From NCBI GenBank assembly GCA_029834535.1, contig JAQMWT010000683.1, forward strand, positions 1 to 64,000: a DNA stretch of 64,000 nt, written 5' to 3'. Positions 33,085-44,195 of this stretch are shown here, in pieces. The notes beneath the pieces are model-generated. The model worked only from the letters and a program-made list of their open reading frames with translations, made no database searches and was not told the DNA's origin. Every line of letters starts with the position of its first letter. Position 1 is the stretch's first letter. The translations under genes were made by a program, and so were the position numbers. This DNA is from Chrysophaeum taylorii (lineage: Eukaryota > Sar > Pelagophyceae > Pelagomonadales > Pelagomonadaceae).

Positions 33085-34440
33085 TTATGTACTGCTTGGA
33101 GAGGTCATACTTGAAGTCGGCAAGCGTACCACCGGCTTGTTTATAAGCGGCAACAGTAGGCGAAGCAATACGAGTAAGAACATCCTTGAGATTGGTTTTG
33201 CGACGAGGCTGAGGGTGATGAGGACCACGGGTGAGACGGAGGACATCCTGGGAATAGAGAGACCGATAAGATGGTAAAAGTGGCAGAGTGTCGGAGACAC
33301 TTCAGATGTAGGTGTGGTGGCGGAAGTAGCGGGTGCAGGAGCAGCTGGAGCACATGCGGGAGCGGGAGAGGGAGCATGGAGATGAGAAGAAGGAGTCCCC
33401 CTCTCATGGTCAGTGTCGGTAGGCATAGCATTCCCCCTCTGCGCCGCATCATTGGGGGTGCTGTGAACAGAGAAGGGAATGTCGGGTGAAGGTGCGGGAG
33501 GTGGATGCTGTTCATAATCAGGAGGAGATTTAGAAATAAGATGGGGGAAAGTCAGTTTAGAGGAAACACGGACTTGACCGTTTTCAGGATTAAGGACAAC
33601 ATCGGCTAAATGATTAACATGGGGTGTTATTAAAGGGTTTATAACGTTAGCACCGCATAAGTAGATGTAGGGACGACATCGGGGTTCATATTTATGAAAT
33701 TCGTTAGGTTCCAAATGCAAATAACAAACAGAACCAAAAGGTTTGAGGTAGTCTTGTTGGGGAACATTACATTGGTCTAACAAAACTTGTTGGGGACTTA
33801 GGACTTTATTATAAATACGTTCGAGGGAAACGTTAGGGAGGAGATTATATGATTGGATAGCATGTATAACAGCCCACGGGTAGTGTGGTGCCGGATCTGT
33901 TAGGAGGTGACCTTTATAGGATACATTAAGCATATGCCTGAGTCGTGTAGACGCGGCAGTGGCTATGTGACCAACAGCGGCTTCGACTTCATGATTAAAG
34001 ACATGTAAGTAAGGGGGGAACGCGGACATATTAATACCATGTTCCACACGGAAGGGGGTTGTAACATGCTGAGATAAATAGGGTTTAAAGGAATCACAAT
34101 AGATTTGTTTTAGTTGTACATGAACATAAGTAGAGCAAAATTGCGGACAAACTCAAGGGCGTTACAAAATTCGCTGGAGTTAGTGCTACGACAAAAGTAC
34201 ACTAACAGAAATTTAGAAATGAGACACTTGAAAACAATGATATGTCGAAAGGATCCCCATTCCGAGAGCACAGATACGTAACCACCGTCACATGCCCAAG
34301 CTTCACCAGGTTGAAAAATTTTTTCGAATGATGGTTGCTTGATAAGGTGGTGTGGATGAGGAAAGCGTTTTTTATGAATCGTACAATCCACACAGAACTT
34401 ACGGTAGGGTACGTCAGATGGGTGGTGTCCAGGACTGGCA
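33085..34440 (-). pseudogene. Element C integrase region
   Basis: Reading down the minus strand there is a zinc-finger remnant (FCVDCTIHK), then AWACDGGYVSVL with the first catalytic Asp. The C-terminal integrase part follows (HGINMSAFPPYLHVFNHEVE, then LKPFGSVCYLHL), as in copia integrases, and then a proline-rich tail. Confidence 0.75.
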
Positions 34441-34739
34441 ATAACCTGAACAGCTTTTATAGCTTGAGAATCACTGGAATGGTGAATGTTGTGAAAATTG
34501 GTAGCTCGTTGTTGCGCATCTCGAAATGCAAGGGTGCCCCTGGCATGGACTTTCTTATCGAAGGGTGCATGCTTCTCATGGAGCTGTCTTGGCGTTATAA
34601 GTGGTATTTGTTTTTCTTTGGTAGGAGATGTAGAACATAGTAATGGAACTCTGGTATAATGTTAAGATGTATCTGTTGGGAATATATTTGTGAAGAAGGT
34701 TGACCTATAGTTTTTGGTTAGAGGAGCGTGATCAGGGTC

Positions 34740-36551
34740 AAACGATGGTGATAGTGTTAATATACGCAAGTCATAAACAAGCTGACACAAATGTTTATAA
34801 ATTGTATGATATGTTCCAGCTGGAATAGCATTTGCGATGATATCACAGCATAGGTCAGGGGACAAAGACAAAAGAAAATTGATTTGGTACGCTGTGAAGT
34901 TATTGGCGCGTGCCAATTCGCGAGTTGAGTAGTGTCGAATGCGATCGAGTCGTGGATCGTACACCAGCATATTAGCAAATCCACGAATGGTAGGAGTGGG
35001 AGTGTATATAGAGTGAACTTTGGCACCCATCTTCCTATCGCTTGATGTTATAAAGCCCAAATATCTGCTTTGGGACAAATGCATGTCACTTAAAGCAAAT
35101 ATTTTGTCGATAAATTCGAGACGATTTTCCTGAGGGTAGAAGACAAAAGAATCGTGAAATACAGGAGAGGTATAGGAAACCAGTGCTTGTACTAGACGAC
35201 GTGTGTCTTGATTTTCATTATTATTATGGTATGCTTGGCAAAGCCAAAGAAAGCCGGTAACTGGTTCGAGAGAAGCAGTCTTGTCGATTCCGGCATCGTG
35301 TGTTAAAAGGGTGTAGGTTTCGCCAAAAGCATTTATGTGTGCCTGGTATTTAGAGGAAGAGTTAGAAACTGTTATGTCTCCGCCTGTATGTCTTCCACCA
35401 GTGATGTAAATGATGGATGAAGTAGAGGATTTATTTAAGAATAATCTGTGAGAGGGTTGGTTAGATTCGATAGTTGTAATACGAAAGGACACAGGTAATG
35501 TGATGGATTTAGGGGACCATCGTCCCATAATATTGTAGAGGAGCACAAGAGCTTTAAGTTCAATAGGAGATCTCATGCAAGCAAGTGGTTTTCTTGAATT
35601 AGTCAAGAATCCCAGGCGAAAGTTAGAGATGCCCTCATTTCATCTTGACTGGGATGTTCGACTGTTTTATTGGAGTGCAGACGAAGGAACATCATAGTTA
35701 AGGTTTCAAGCTCAGTCACAGTTAAGCGCACGGATCCTGTACGACTAAAAATATTGTAGGTTTTAGGTGTGGACACGAATGGTATGTCAGGAAAGACTTG
35801 TGTCCAAGGTTCGTCGACTATTAACTTGCGACTGATGGAGTTAGCATGGTCTGCGGAATTTGTTTATGGTGTCAGAGAAGCTGTTATATTTGCGTGCAAC
35901 GATCCATCTTTCTAATATCCAGATGACTCGTTTATTAGGCCATGAAAGCAGATCGAGAGGGCCGGTGTTATATTTGCGTGCAACGAGGATCCATCTTTCT
36001 CTGGCTTGATAATCTCCACATAGATAGCATGGAAATCGGTCACATATGTCCACCGTGTAGTGCATCGTTGAGAAGATGAGATTAGCAACTCGTATATGGT
36101 CTTCGTACGATGCGGAGTGTGGTGGTGTCATTTCCATGAAAAGAACAAGCGGCTTTAAAAGCTCAAGTACACTTAGAGCACTTGGAAACAAGGAATCATC
36201 CATATCGCGTTCGAAGGTGGAAATGGATCTCCCATTGATTATGTTGCGATTTGTGCATGGTGATGTCAATTCCACTATGTCAGTGTAATATCGTGCACGT
36301 TCAACGTCCGATGCTCGATGGAGATATGTCAAAAACTTAGGTAGGGATGGGAAAACTTCGATGGAATTACCAAAACGTCTTCGTAGCATGTGCGTGATAT
36401 TGTCGTCGCTCTCAACAAGAACTTTAACGTTGATGTTGATTTGCAAGTCATTAGACGCGCAAGCCAAGAATGCAGGAGTGGACATCCCAGAGCAAGGTAA
36501 AGTTACTGTAGGTATTCGTGGGCTAGTAGATGAAGTTACTGTATGGAGCAA
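34740..36551 (-). pseudogene. Element C C5-cytosine DNA methyltransferase-like domain
   Basis: Between protease and integrase the translation shows the C5-DNMT motif series in order. They are a motif I-like CSGMSTPAFLACA with VLVESDD, motif IV ELTSPCTN near 36260-36250, and motif VI FMEMTPP near 36134. Motif VIII is GDYQARERW near 36010, motif IX RIRHYSTRELA near 34943, and motif X IIANAIPAG near 34841. The roughly 350-codon gap between VIII and IX is where target recognition domains sit. In the family, the motif IV Cys attacks cytosine C6 and the motif VI Glu protonates N3. Both residues are present here, although PCQ and ENV are altered to PCT and EMT. A short tandem duplication lies at about 35900-36010. 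The domain is a diverged fossil; activity cannot be inferred. Confidence 0.75.
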
Positions 36552-37149
36552 ACGTGTTGTAACCTTGCGTCATACTGGAGGTGGGAAATGCTTGCGTATA
36601 TAAGGCAGCTGCGAATGCATTGACTCCAAAATGGTTTTAAGCCATGGGACATAAATTACTCGTTCCATGAGGGTGGAGTGTAGTTTGAGCATTTCGCGTT
36701 GTTCATTAAATGCACATAGTCTGAACTGTAGTGAGCGAAGTTCCATTTTGCGCGCTTTTGCTTGTTGTGGCGAATAAATTGGTAGAGTTGGCAACAGGTT
36801 ACTGAGTTTAAACAAAGTAATCTTGACATTATCATCAATTTTACTCTGGATAGATGATTGTCCTTTAAATTCGACTCCACAAAGGTGTATACCAAGTTTA
36901 TCTTCCCCCCATTGAGTCATACTGATGATGTGCAGATCGGGATCGTTATGGTCGTTTTGCTTGGGTAGAAAAAGTGCAACGTCTAGCTTCACATATCCCA
37001 CATTTGGATGCCTTGGGAGAGCGGGAATGACGGTCCTTATAATCATAGCAGGTGTGATACTCTGCGTATCCGTAGCAGTCTGGATAGCAGGTGATAAGGA
37101 CTCGGGTAGCTTTACGATGTGGATAGGATCAGCGTAACGTTTAAAGTTA

Positions 37150-37766
37150 ATTACATGTTGAGAAGCACATGTGTCAGCATATCCTGGCGTAGTCATTAGC
37201 GGCAAATTGTACTCGTTGTACAATTTAAGCATTGTTGCATAACAGGCATGTGTTGAGCTTTGACCAAACACGTACTGTGTCATGAAACTTTGCGTTTGTT
37301 CGGAAGGCACAACGACGAGTGTAAAACCAGTATTTAGTTTTGGTAGCAACACAGGGGGATCTGTACCATCTTCATTGATTAAATTACTGGGGAGCTCAGA
37401 GTGCGAAGAAGTTTCCCGAGCTTGACGACGAACAATAGCATTCTGAGCTTCAGCATTTATGTACTGCAGTAGCGGCTGAGGGATGTTATCGATTTCCTCA
37501 TCTTTAATTGCCAGGAAAGTGTGGGACATCTTCTCTGTGTCAGCAGTCCCCCTCTGCTCCGCATCACTGGGGGGCGCTTCAGGGGCAGATGTTTCAGTTT
37601 GATACTTTTCTTCTGAAACAAGAGATTCCTTATCGGCTTCCAAGAGGTTCGATATGGTATTGGACATAATATCAACTCGAGATAAGTAGAGACGAACTTG
37701 GGTTGCTTCATCCGGATCTAAGGACTGTGTCGAAGCTTGAGAAGCGGTTGTCCAGAGGGTACTCAA
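37150..37766 (-). pseudogene. Element C protease region
   Basis: A retroviral-type aspartic protease core is suggested by GYADTCASQHVIN, with DTCAS (about 37208-37191) in the place of the copia DSGAS. It lies after gag and before the DNMT-like domain. Confidence 0.6.
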
Positions 37767-39309
37767 TTTTCATTTCCTCCTGTACCATTTTAGAGTCGGC
37801 GGAAGGATTGGGATTCGCTTCCTGCAATTTACCAAACAGGTGGCGAAGAGGATCAACTTGATAAGTAACCCGGTCCATAAGAGACATATTAGAGCGTGCA
37901 TTACGGTTAGAGGAAGATGAGTAGACAGGACGATCGAAGCTGGTACCTTTGACGTTATAATTTGAAAGTGAACCATAGTACGACGTGTCACGGGGTGAGA
38001 ATGTCGATGCTTTATCTTTTGCATTACGAAGCTTACGAGCATTGAAGCCAGACTGTCCAGCTACAGTAGCTAACAACGAGTAAGCGTTGTTTAGAGAATC
38101 GTGGGATTGATGAATAGTGTCCATCAATAATACCTTAGGTGGCTTGGTAGCGGTAGTACCAGGGATGTAAGGGATCCAAGAAGCGGGTTTATCCAAGCGT
38201 CGGTTAGAAGAAAGCTTTGTCTCATTATATATCTTTAACAAGAATTCCAATAGTGGACGAACGTCGTTAGGATCAACTAGCTTTAACAATTCGGGATCGT
38301 GACTCGAGTTGTTACCAGAGCGTGTCTCGTAGAGTTTACACCATTCCAATAACGATTGAGAATAGCGCTCGTGATCCGAGGGATTAGCATATAGACGGTA
38401 GATCTCCTCGTGAGCTTTAAGAGTGATTATGGTGTTATTAAATTGGATTGATGCTTCATCATTATTTAATTGCTTTGCCTGAGATTGGAAAGCAAGGAGT
38501 TGTTCGACAAATACATGGGCATGCCAATTAACATTTAAAGACATTCGATTAAACTGAGATTTAAGCTCAGTTACATCTGCACAGGACACTGTACAAGACA
38601 CTGTCTCGTAGTAATGATATGCTAAGAGTATTATAGCACGTAATTTATTGGGATGTGCGGTAGTTGCATAAATCTTCTTTAGTTGAGGCCACATAGCGAG
38701 TGGAGGCTTTTCCTGGGACTCCAGGTTTAAAAATGTATATAAGAAACCAGCGTAAGTTTCGCAGTGTTTGATCCAGTCAGCATTAGAGAGACCTGTAAAG
38801 GATATGTTAGTTAGAGATGAATCATACACAATTGATTTAGGGAATCGGGTATTTAATAAAGTAAGGACATTTTTGACATCCTCATTTAATTCAGGACGAA
38901 TAATATTGTACGACTCTTGGTAATAAAGTCGTTCAAGTTTATTACGGTCATCAACTGATAATTGGTGCGATGAGTTGACGTGCCAAGTCTTTAAATGCTC
39001 GGGCAGGGCGTCTTCATCAGGTAAGTTTAAATCGTTTACTTGTTCGGCTTTCCATTGAGCGAAGATGATATCAACTTCTTGTTCAAGAAGTTGATTATAT
39101 TCCGGAGCATTCCGGGTGTAAGCTTCATATGAATCGAAGCAGAATAACGCATCCACATATGGACTTGTCATATGCCTGCGAAGCACCTCAATTTGCAAGC
39201 TCACCTTGGTTGAATTGTCTTGGAAACGCAATCCTGCGCTAATCTTATCAACGAGGATTTGTTCTTGTTTGTAGATATCCGAGGTGGATATAATTTTTTG
39301 TTTTGACAT
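37708..39309 (-). pseudogene. Element C gag
   Basis: A long open region (about 530 codons) follows the leader of element C and encodes a mostly helical capsid-like protein. It matches the gag fragment of C' (for example LKTWHVNSSHQL, SIVYDSSLTNISF). No zinc knuckle is evident. Assignment as gag rests on position after the PBS and before the protease. Confidence 0.75.
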
Positions 39310-39779
39310 GATTGTGACCTATTGAGAAATAGGTTATAGGATTGATAAACATATTCGACACATAAGAATGAAGGGTTTCTCAGGTGCGGGTTCTATGTAC
39401 AGTACGCTATTTTAAACGTGGGCTTATTGACAAGACCAAACAAATCAACATGCTATTTAAAACAGGGTGACTTGAGACTGAAGAATGGATTAGTTCTCGA
39501 GCAGTCAGTCTTTTGTTGGGGAGTGGAAGGGAAAACCCATACAAGTTTCCGCGGCTTGCATACGAAAGACTTTAATTTTATTAGTTATGCGAGTGCATAT
39601 GACCAGTGACCGACCCAACTCGGTCACAAACCAATTTAAATGGTGGGCACATACCGTCACATAACAAATATGTACAGTAGACCACCGCCAAACACATTGT
39701 CGCGTTGTACTCGTGATCAGGCGCAAATTGATCATTCGATTTAGACGTACAACACAGTTGGGCTGACACACCAACGCAT

Positions 39780-39793
39780 CTGGGCCCATAACC
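39780..39793 (-). other. Element C primer-binding site (initiator-tRNA anticodon type)
   Basis: On the minus strand GGTTATGGGCCCAG immediately follows the LTR end (...CTCTCCA). It is complementary to the anticodon arm of initiator tRNA-Met. Confidence 0.75.
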
Positions 39794-40191
39794 TGGAGAG
39801 ATTTGACCCTCACCGGGTACATGGTAGAGACTGCGTGCAGTCTTAGGCGTGTACAGACCATTCCGCTTGTCACATGCTACTACACAAGGTAGGGATTTAG
39901 GCCCTAACTCCTTAAGGACATTAGGTCCCATAGAAGCATTTACACTGACAACGGGGAACGAAGTCTCTGTTAATTAAACAGAAAACCCCGTACCCGACGG
40001 TACGCACCTGGAGGCCTACTCCATGTTGGAAAAGAGCTTCAGACTGGGTTCTTCATAGTCGTGAAAGAAAAGGGGCGGGAGGGTAAGGGAAGAATAAGAA
40101 AGGGAAAGCCGTATTACGGAGAGAAACCCCTCGTGTAGAGATAGGTGTGAAATGTTCCAGTGTCGCACACATAATAGTGTAGCTCTATGGA
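39794..40191 (-). repeat. Element C 5' LTR
   Basis: About 398 bp, ending CA at the PBS side. Its outer edge abuts a truncated LTR of the A-type family at 40192. Confidence 0.85.
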
Positions 40192-41852
40192 CGTAGAGAG
40201 AGAAATTTGAAATAGGGATAGTACCCCCTATCCTAGGGTTAGTTCCCTCGACTTTAGCACCTTTTGATTAAGAAAACGCTGTGATATTCACACCGGCTGT
40301 CCTCGTTCCAGGAGACAGATTCGAGGACAGACTACCACTGTTCTCACGCTCTGCTGAAGGGTAACACAGTTGAAATAACTGTTCTCTAGGTATTGGGCAC
40401 CAGCCCCGGTATCAGCAGAGCCTCAGGATTTCCAGACGAGTCCCGCTCACTGACGTTCCCGAACCCAAGCAAAATGCCAACCAATCAAGAACTCCAGAAG
40501 GAGAAGACAAAGAAGCTCGCATAGAGGCAAAGCATACAAGGGAGATGCAAGCACAACAACAAATGATACAAGCACTAGCTCAAGCGCTACAAGCACTCCA
40601 AGCACAACTCAATGCCATGCAGACACCACCTGCCGTCGCTGCTGCGACTGCTCCCCCCACTCCAGCTCAACAAGACCCCAAGAACAAAGCTAACACCTGT
40701 AGTGACCCACCTAGCGCCGTCCTCAAGTCAATGGACTCGGCTCAAGTCACGCAGTTTTTCTTGCTCAAGTGGTACTTGGCTCTGATGATTCGTCCCGACA
40801 ATGGTAAAGAGTTCGTCAACAAGTTGATGGAAGAGTTTTGTCAGCTATTCAACATGCGGTATGGCACTACGATTCCGCATCATGCTCGGGCGAATCCGGC
40901 TGTGCGGGTCAACCGCTTTATCACGCAGATTTCTCCGTTCATGCTTCGCCTCAATCGACAGCCGCTGCTGCCGACTGATTACACGATCATGGATCTGGAC
41001 GCCCGACGTTTGCCGAAAACTCGCACTGATGTTGTGTCAGAGACCCGCGAGAAATTGAAGTTCTACACCGCTACGGTGAATGATGCTCGCAAGAAAGCTC
41101 TCCAGAAACAAAGGCTCGTTCGTAATGCGGACCATGTTTATGTTGAATATGAAGAGAGATCGCATGTTTTGCTATACATTCCTTTTCTTCAGAACAAGCT
41201 TCGACCGGAATGGCGCGGCCCGTTTATTATCGTGGAACGCCTGTCTCCTGTCACCTACAAGCTCGAGTCTCTCGACTCTCCGCCCGAACGCCGTGATGTT
41301 CATGTTAGTCAGATCACTCCCATGATGGTTTCTCCAGTGGTCGATCGAGCCGTGCCTAAGCCCAAGGAAACCTTTCGGGGCGATTTAAAGCCCGGTAAGT
41401 TCGTTGTCTTTCTGGTCCCCGATCGCAAACTGTCCGATTGGCGCAAGAAGATTTATGTGGCTCTAGTTTGTGAGCCTTATGATTATGCGAACGATCGAGT
41501 AGCTCTGCATTTCTACTCTGACCTCGGTCCGCAAGACAAGGTCTCCTACTACAAGCCCACCTCACATCTCTCTACTCGCAAGCTCAAGCCGGAGTACAAG
41601 GACGTGGACGGTCGCAGTTTCACCGACAAGTCCAAGGTCAACAGCAGTACCACTCCCTGTGTCACCGACTTCGCTCCGCACGAGATCGATGTGTTGATTC
41701 CCAAGTTCACTCTGCGTAGTGGACGCGTCCCCGAACCCGTCGTCGAGCGCGTCTACAAGAAAGTCTCTTCCCGAGATGCTCATTCAGCCAGGGCTCGTTA
41801 TTCTCGTCGCACCTCTCGCTGAGTGCAGCTCGCAATCTCACTAGGGGAGTCC
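40192..41852 (+). mobile_element. Mosaic LTR element: A-type leader/gag start joined to Ty3-type integrase tail
   Basis: It starts with an LTR/leader (40192 to about 40480) closely related to those at 43908 and 55185 (shared CTCACGCTCTGC/CTCACTCTGC segments and GAAGGGTAACACA). The gag start follows (about 40480-40750), with the PPAVAAA...AP block shared with element A. At about 40750 it changes abruptly to a Ty3/gypsy-like integrase end: DNGKEFVNKLMEEFCQ, then LRPEWRGPF and ERLSPVTYKLE of the C-terminal domain, then a TPCVTDF tail (to 41822). A purine tract (41841-41852) precedes TGTGGCGG at 41853. The central pol is missing, so the element is incomplete. Confidence 0.65.
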
Positions 41853-42250
41853 TGTGGCGGCAACTCCTGACCGCGGAGGCTTAACCCGCTTCTCGATGCT
41901 TACACCCGTCCAACGGAACCCCTTTTTAAGAATTTTTCCTCTAGCTTCGTAGAAAAATGAGTCAGCTTGACGTCATCAGCTTTGGAGAGAGAGAAATTCT
42001 GACGTTGCAGCGCATATTTCGTAATCAAGACCAGCATCCTCTGGTTCTATTCCCGGCTTCTCCGGAGGACTGCTGCGCCGAACGCGGTCGTGCGAGGTGG
42101 GAACACGTTGCCGACCCTCTCGCCTTGGGCTACGACGCGCGCCGGGGCACATCGAGACCAGCGGCACTCGTTTGAAAGCCGTCGCGAACATCCGTCCAAA
42201 CCCTAGCTCGGCACGTTCGAGGCCGCCCTGCCCGAGCGCCGAGGGCCTTT

Positions 42251-42306
42251 ACTTAATCCGGTAAGCCACGCCATCAGGACTTAATCCGGTAAGCCACGCC
42301 ATCAGG
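42251..42306. repeat. 28-bp tandem duplication
   Basis: Two identical copies of a 28-bp unit starting ACTTAATCCGGTAAGCCACG. Confidence 0.95.
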
Positions 42307-42390
42307 ACCTTGTTCCGGACCTGGTGTCAGCTTGGGTAAGTAAAGGCTGTCCATCGCGACCCTCTACACTCGGTCGAACACGCGAGACGC

Positions 42391-43239
42391 ATGCCACGGA
42401 CGTTCGAGCTCAACGTCGACGCGCCACTTGTCAAGGCTGTCCTGGCCACCGGCACCTGCCGACAGGTCTGGTCCGACTGGCAACTACTGAACGCTGTCGT
42501 TGCGCGCGACCGGTCGAAGAATCTCCGAGGCGTGGCCCTCGACTCGCCGAATTTTGCGCTCGGGCCACGACATGCATCAGGCGAGTATTCCGACAGTGCG
42601 AGTGGGATTTACCGGCGCAACTATAGAAAGACGGTGTCTGGCGCTGTGCCTACGTCGTCTTGCAGCCGCACGAGAGCTTACCGTGGCCGACCGGCCGAAT
42701 TCCGTTTCCGGAGGCTACGAACAAGACGTTTTGGACCACCGTCGGGCGAAAACAAGCCGCAGCCTTTCGCGCGAGCCAGCGCTGCGATTCTGCCGGCTCC
42801 GGCGCCCGCCCCGGCAGGCCCGGTCGTGCAGGGCACCAACACCGGCCGAGTTCGAAGCCCGTCGCCGACGCCGTCGTCTGGGAGCAAGCGACGCGTCCAA
42901 CACGGCCGAAGCTACGCGACGCCGCCTCGCCAGAAGAGTCGAGTGAGTGGTCAGGAAGATGACGGCGACTACCGCGACAGCGACGAGATGGACGCGGAGT
43001 TTAGTTTGGAGGAGCTGCAAAAGCGACTCCGTGATTATAAAGCTCTGGTGAAGTCGCTACGCATGACAGTCAACCGCCTGTATTGTGCGCTGGACGAGAA
43101 AGAGGACAAGATCACCGCCCAGCAAGAAGAACTCCGTCGCGTACAGGCCGAACTTGATACTGTTCGACTTTCGTACCAACCCACCGGTGCCGGAGAAGAA
43201 GATGATGATGTGGCGGAGCTGACTTCCCAGCGTAGCTGA
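42391..43239 (+). other. Open region with C-terminal coiled coil (unclassified, likely element-borne)
   Basis: A 282-codon frame. Residues 110-185 are proline/arginine-rich low complexity, about 195-270 form a clear heptad coiled coil (LEELQKRLRDYKALVKSL and onward), and the end is acidic. No family is recognised. Its place between two LTR-like starts suggests that it belongs to a retroelement (gag or accessory ORF). A host gene is possible but less likely. Confidence 0.4.
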
Positions 43240-43301
43240 CTCCCGAGCGGAGCTGACTCCCCAGCGGAGCTGACTCCCCAGCGGAGCTGACTCCCCAACG
43301 T
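43217..43301. repeat. 17-bp minisatellite x 5
   Basis: Five units close to GAGCTGACTCCCCAGCG lie at the end of the open region above. Confidence 0.9.
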
Positions 43302-44195
43302 CGATTAGAGCTTCTCCGACCACTTATGGCGCGCGCGATAAGCTTCCGCGAGGACGACATCGGCGACGCGACCTCCTCGCTGACTTCACATCGAGACTCC
43401 CGGCGCACGAGCGTTCGGCTTTGATGACGATGTTGCCGGATGAAGCAGCCAATGTGCAGCTTGCACATGTTTACGAAATGTTGGGCGGTTTCGTTGTATA
43501 CACAAGCCTCGGAAGGGCAGAATTTTTCGTCTGATGTGGCACCTTGGGGAGAGCGATAGGGTCTAGTTTTAGGGTGACTGTTTTCTACAATGCTAGAGGT
43601 AAATTTGGAGGCTAATCCGGAAGCCGCCCACACACTTTTATACCGCTATAGATGGTGGAGGATTCACGACCGAACGCATGGTCCCTGGTTCAAATCTATC
43701 CCTGACTTAAGTGTCTCGACTTTCTTACTCTCCCCCCGTGTCCAGACCGTCAAGCGTTGACGAACACGTCCGCGAGGTATACGTGTCTGGCCGGGACGAA
43801 ATAGCCTCCAAATTTTCGCCGAGGTGGCGCCATGGTAGCGCCTTTGGCAAACGATCGACTCTGAGAATACCGCCGGGGTCGGCGTCCTTTCTTTAAAAGG
43901 GGGCGCCTGTGGCGGTTACTACTGCTTTATGTAGCGAAAAGTGTATGGTCAAATAGGCTAATCCGGAGAAGCCGCCCACACACTCTTATGTCGCTATATC
44001 AACACCGTGCTGTCCTCGTTGTTAGGAACAGGACAAGGGCAGCTCTACCACTGCTCTCACTCTACCGAAGGGTAACACAATCGAAATTACTGTTCTCTAG
44101 GCTCTAGGTATATGGGCATCCGTCCGGTATCGGTAGAGTACCATGATTTCCAGTCGAGTTTTGCTCGCTGAAGTTCCTGAACCAACAAAAACAAG

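Larger units (their letters stand above)
28898..40191 (-). mobile_element. Element C: copia-type LTR retrotransposon carrying a DNA methyltransferase domain
   Basis: An 11.3-kb element on the minus strand, distinctly AT-rich beside its GC-rich surroundings. LTRs of about 397 bp lie at 39794-40191 (5') and 28898-29294 (3'). By eye they differ at about 20 positions, roughly 95 percent identity, which suggests a moderately old insertion. Order of parts: PBS (39780-39793), gag (39309 to about 37750), protease (DTCAS at about 37205), DNMT-like domain (about 36551-34740), integrase (about 34440-33085), RT (about 32480-31620), RNase H (about 31550-30711), then an extra 3' open region (30630-29357). 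Most parts are still open over long spans. It is broken but comparatively well kept, with perhaps half a dozen breaks. No matching target-site duplication is seen because its two flanks belong to different elements. Confidence 0.9.
41853..43907 (+). mobile_element. LTR-like start and unclassified element sequence
   Basis: It opens with TGTGGCGG after a purine tract (inferred 3' LTR start, extent unclear). It ends at a second purine tract (43895-43907) before another TGTGGCGG at 43908. In between are a 28-bp tandem duplication (42251-42306), an open region at 42391-43239, a 17-bp tandem array (43217-43301), and a block at 43612-43657 that repeats at 43958-44003. It is most likely the 3' part of another LTR element, but I cannot assign it with confidence. 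Confidence 0.4.

Noticed and set aside
35841-36551. Reading this part of element C as only an unknown linker
   Set aside because: The ordered series of C5-DNMT motifs, continued by motifs IX and X in the next open region, is unlikely by chance.
43655-43715. Possible tRNA or tRNA-derived SINE (GGTTCAAATC)
   Set aside because: The B-box-like string is present, but no cloverleaf can be drawn and no tail or duplication follows.
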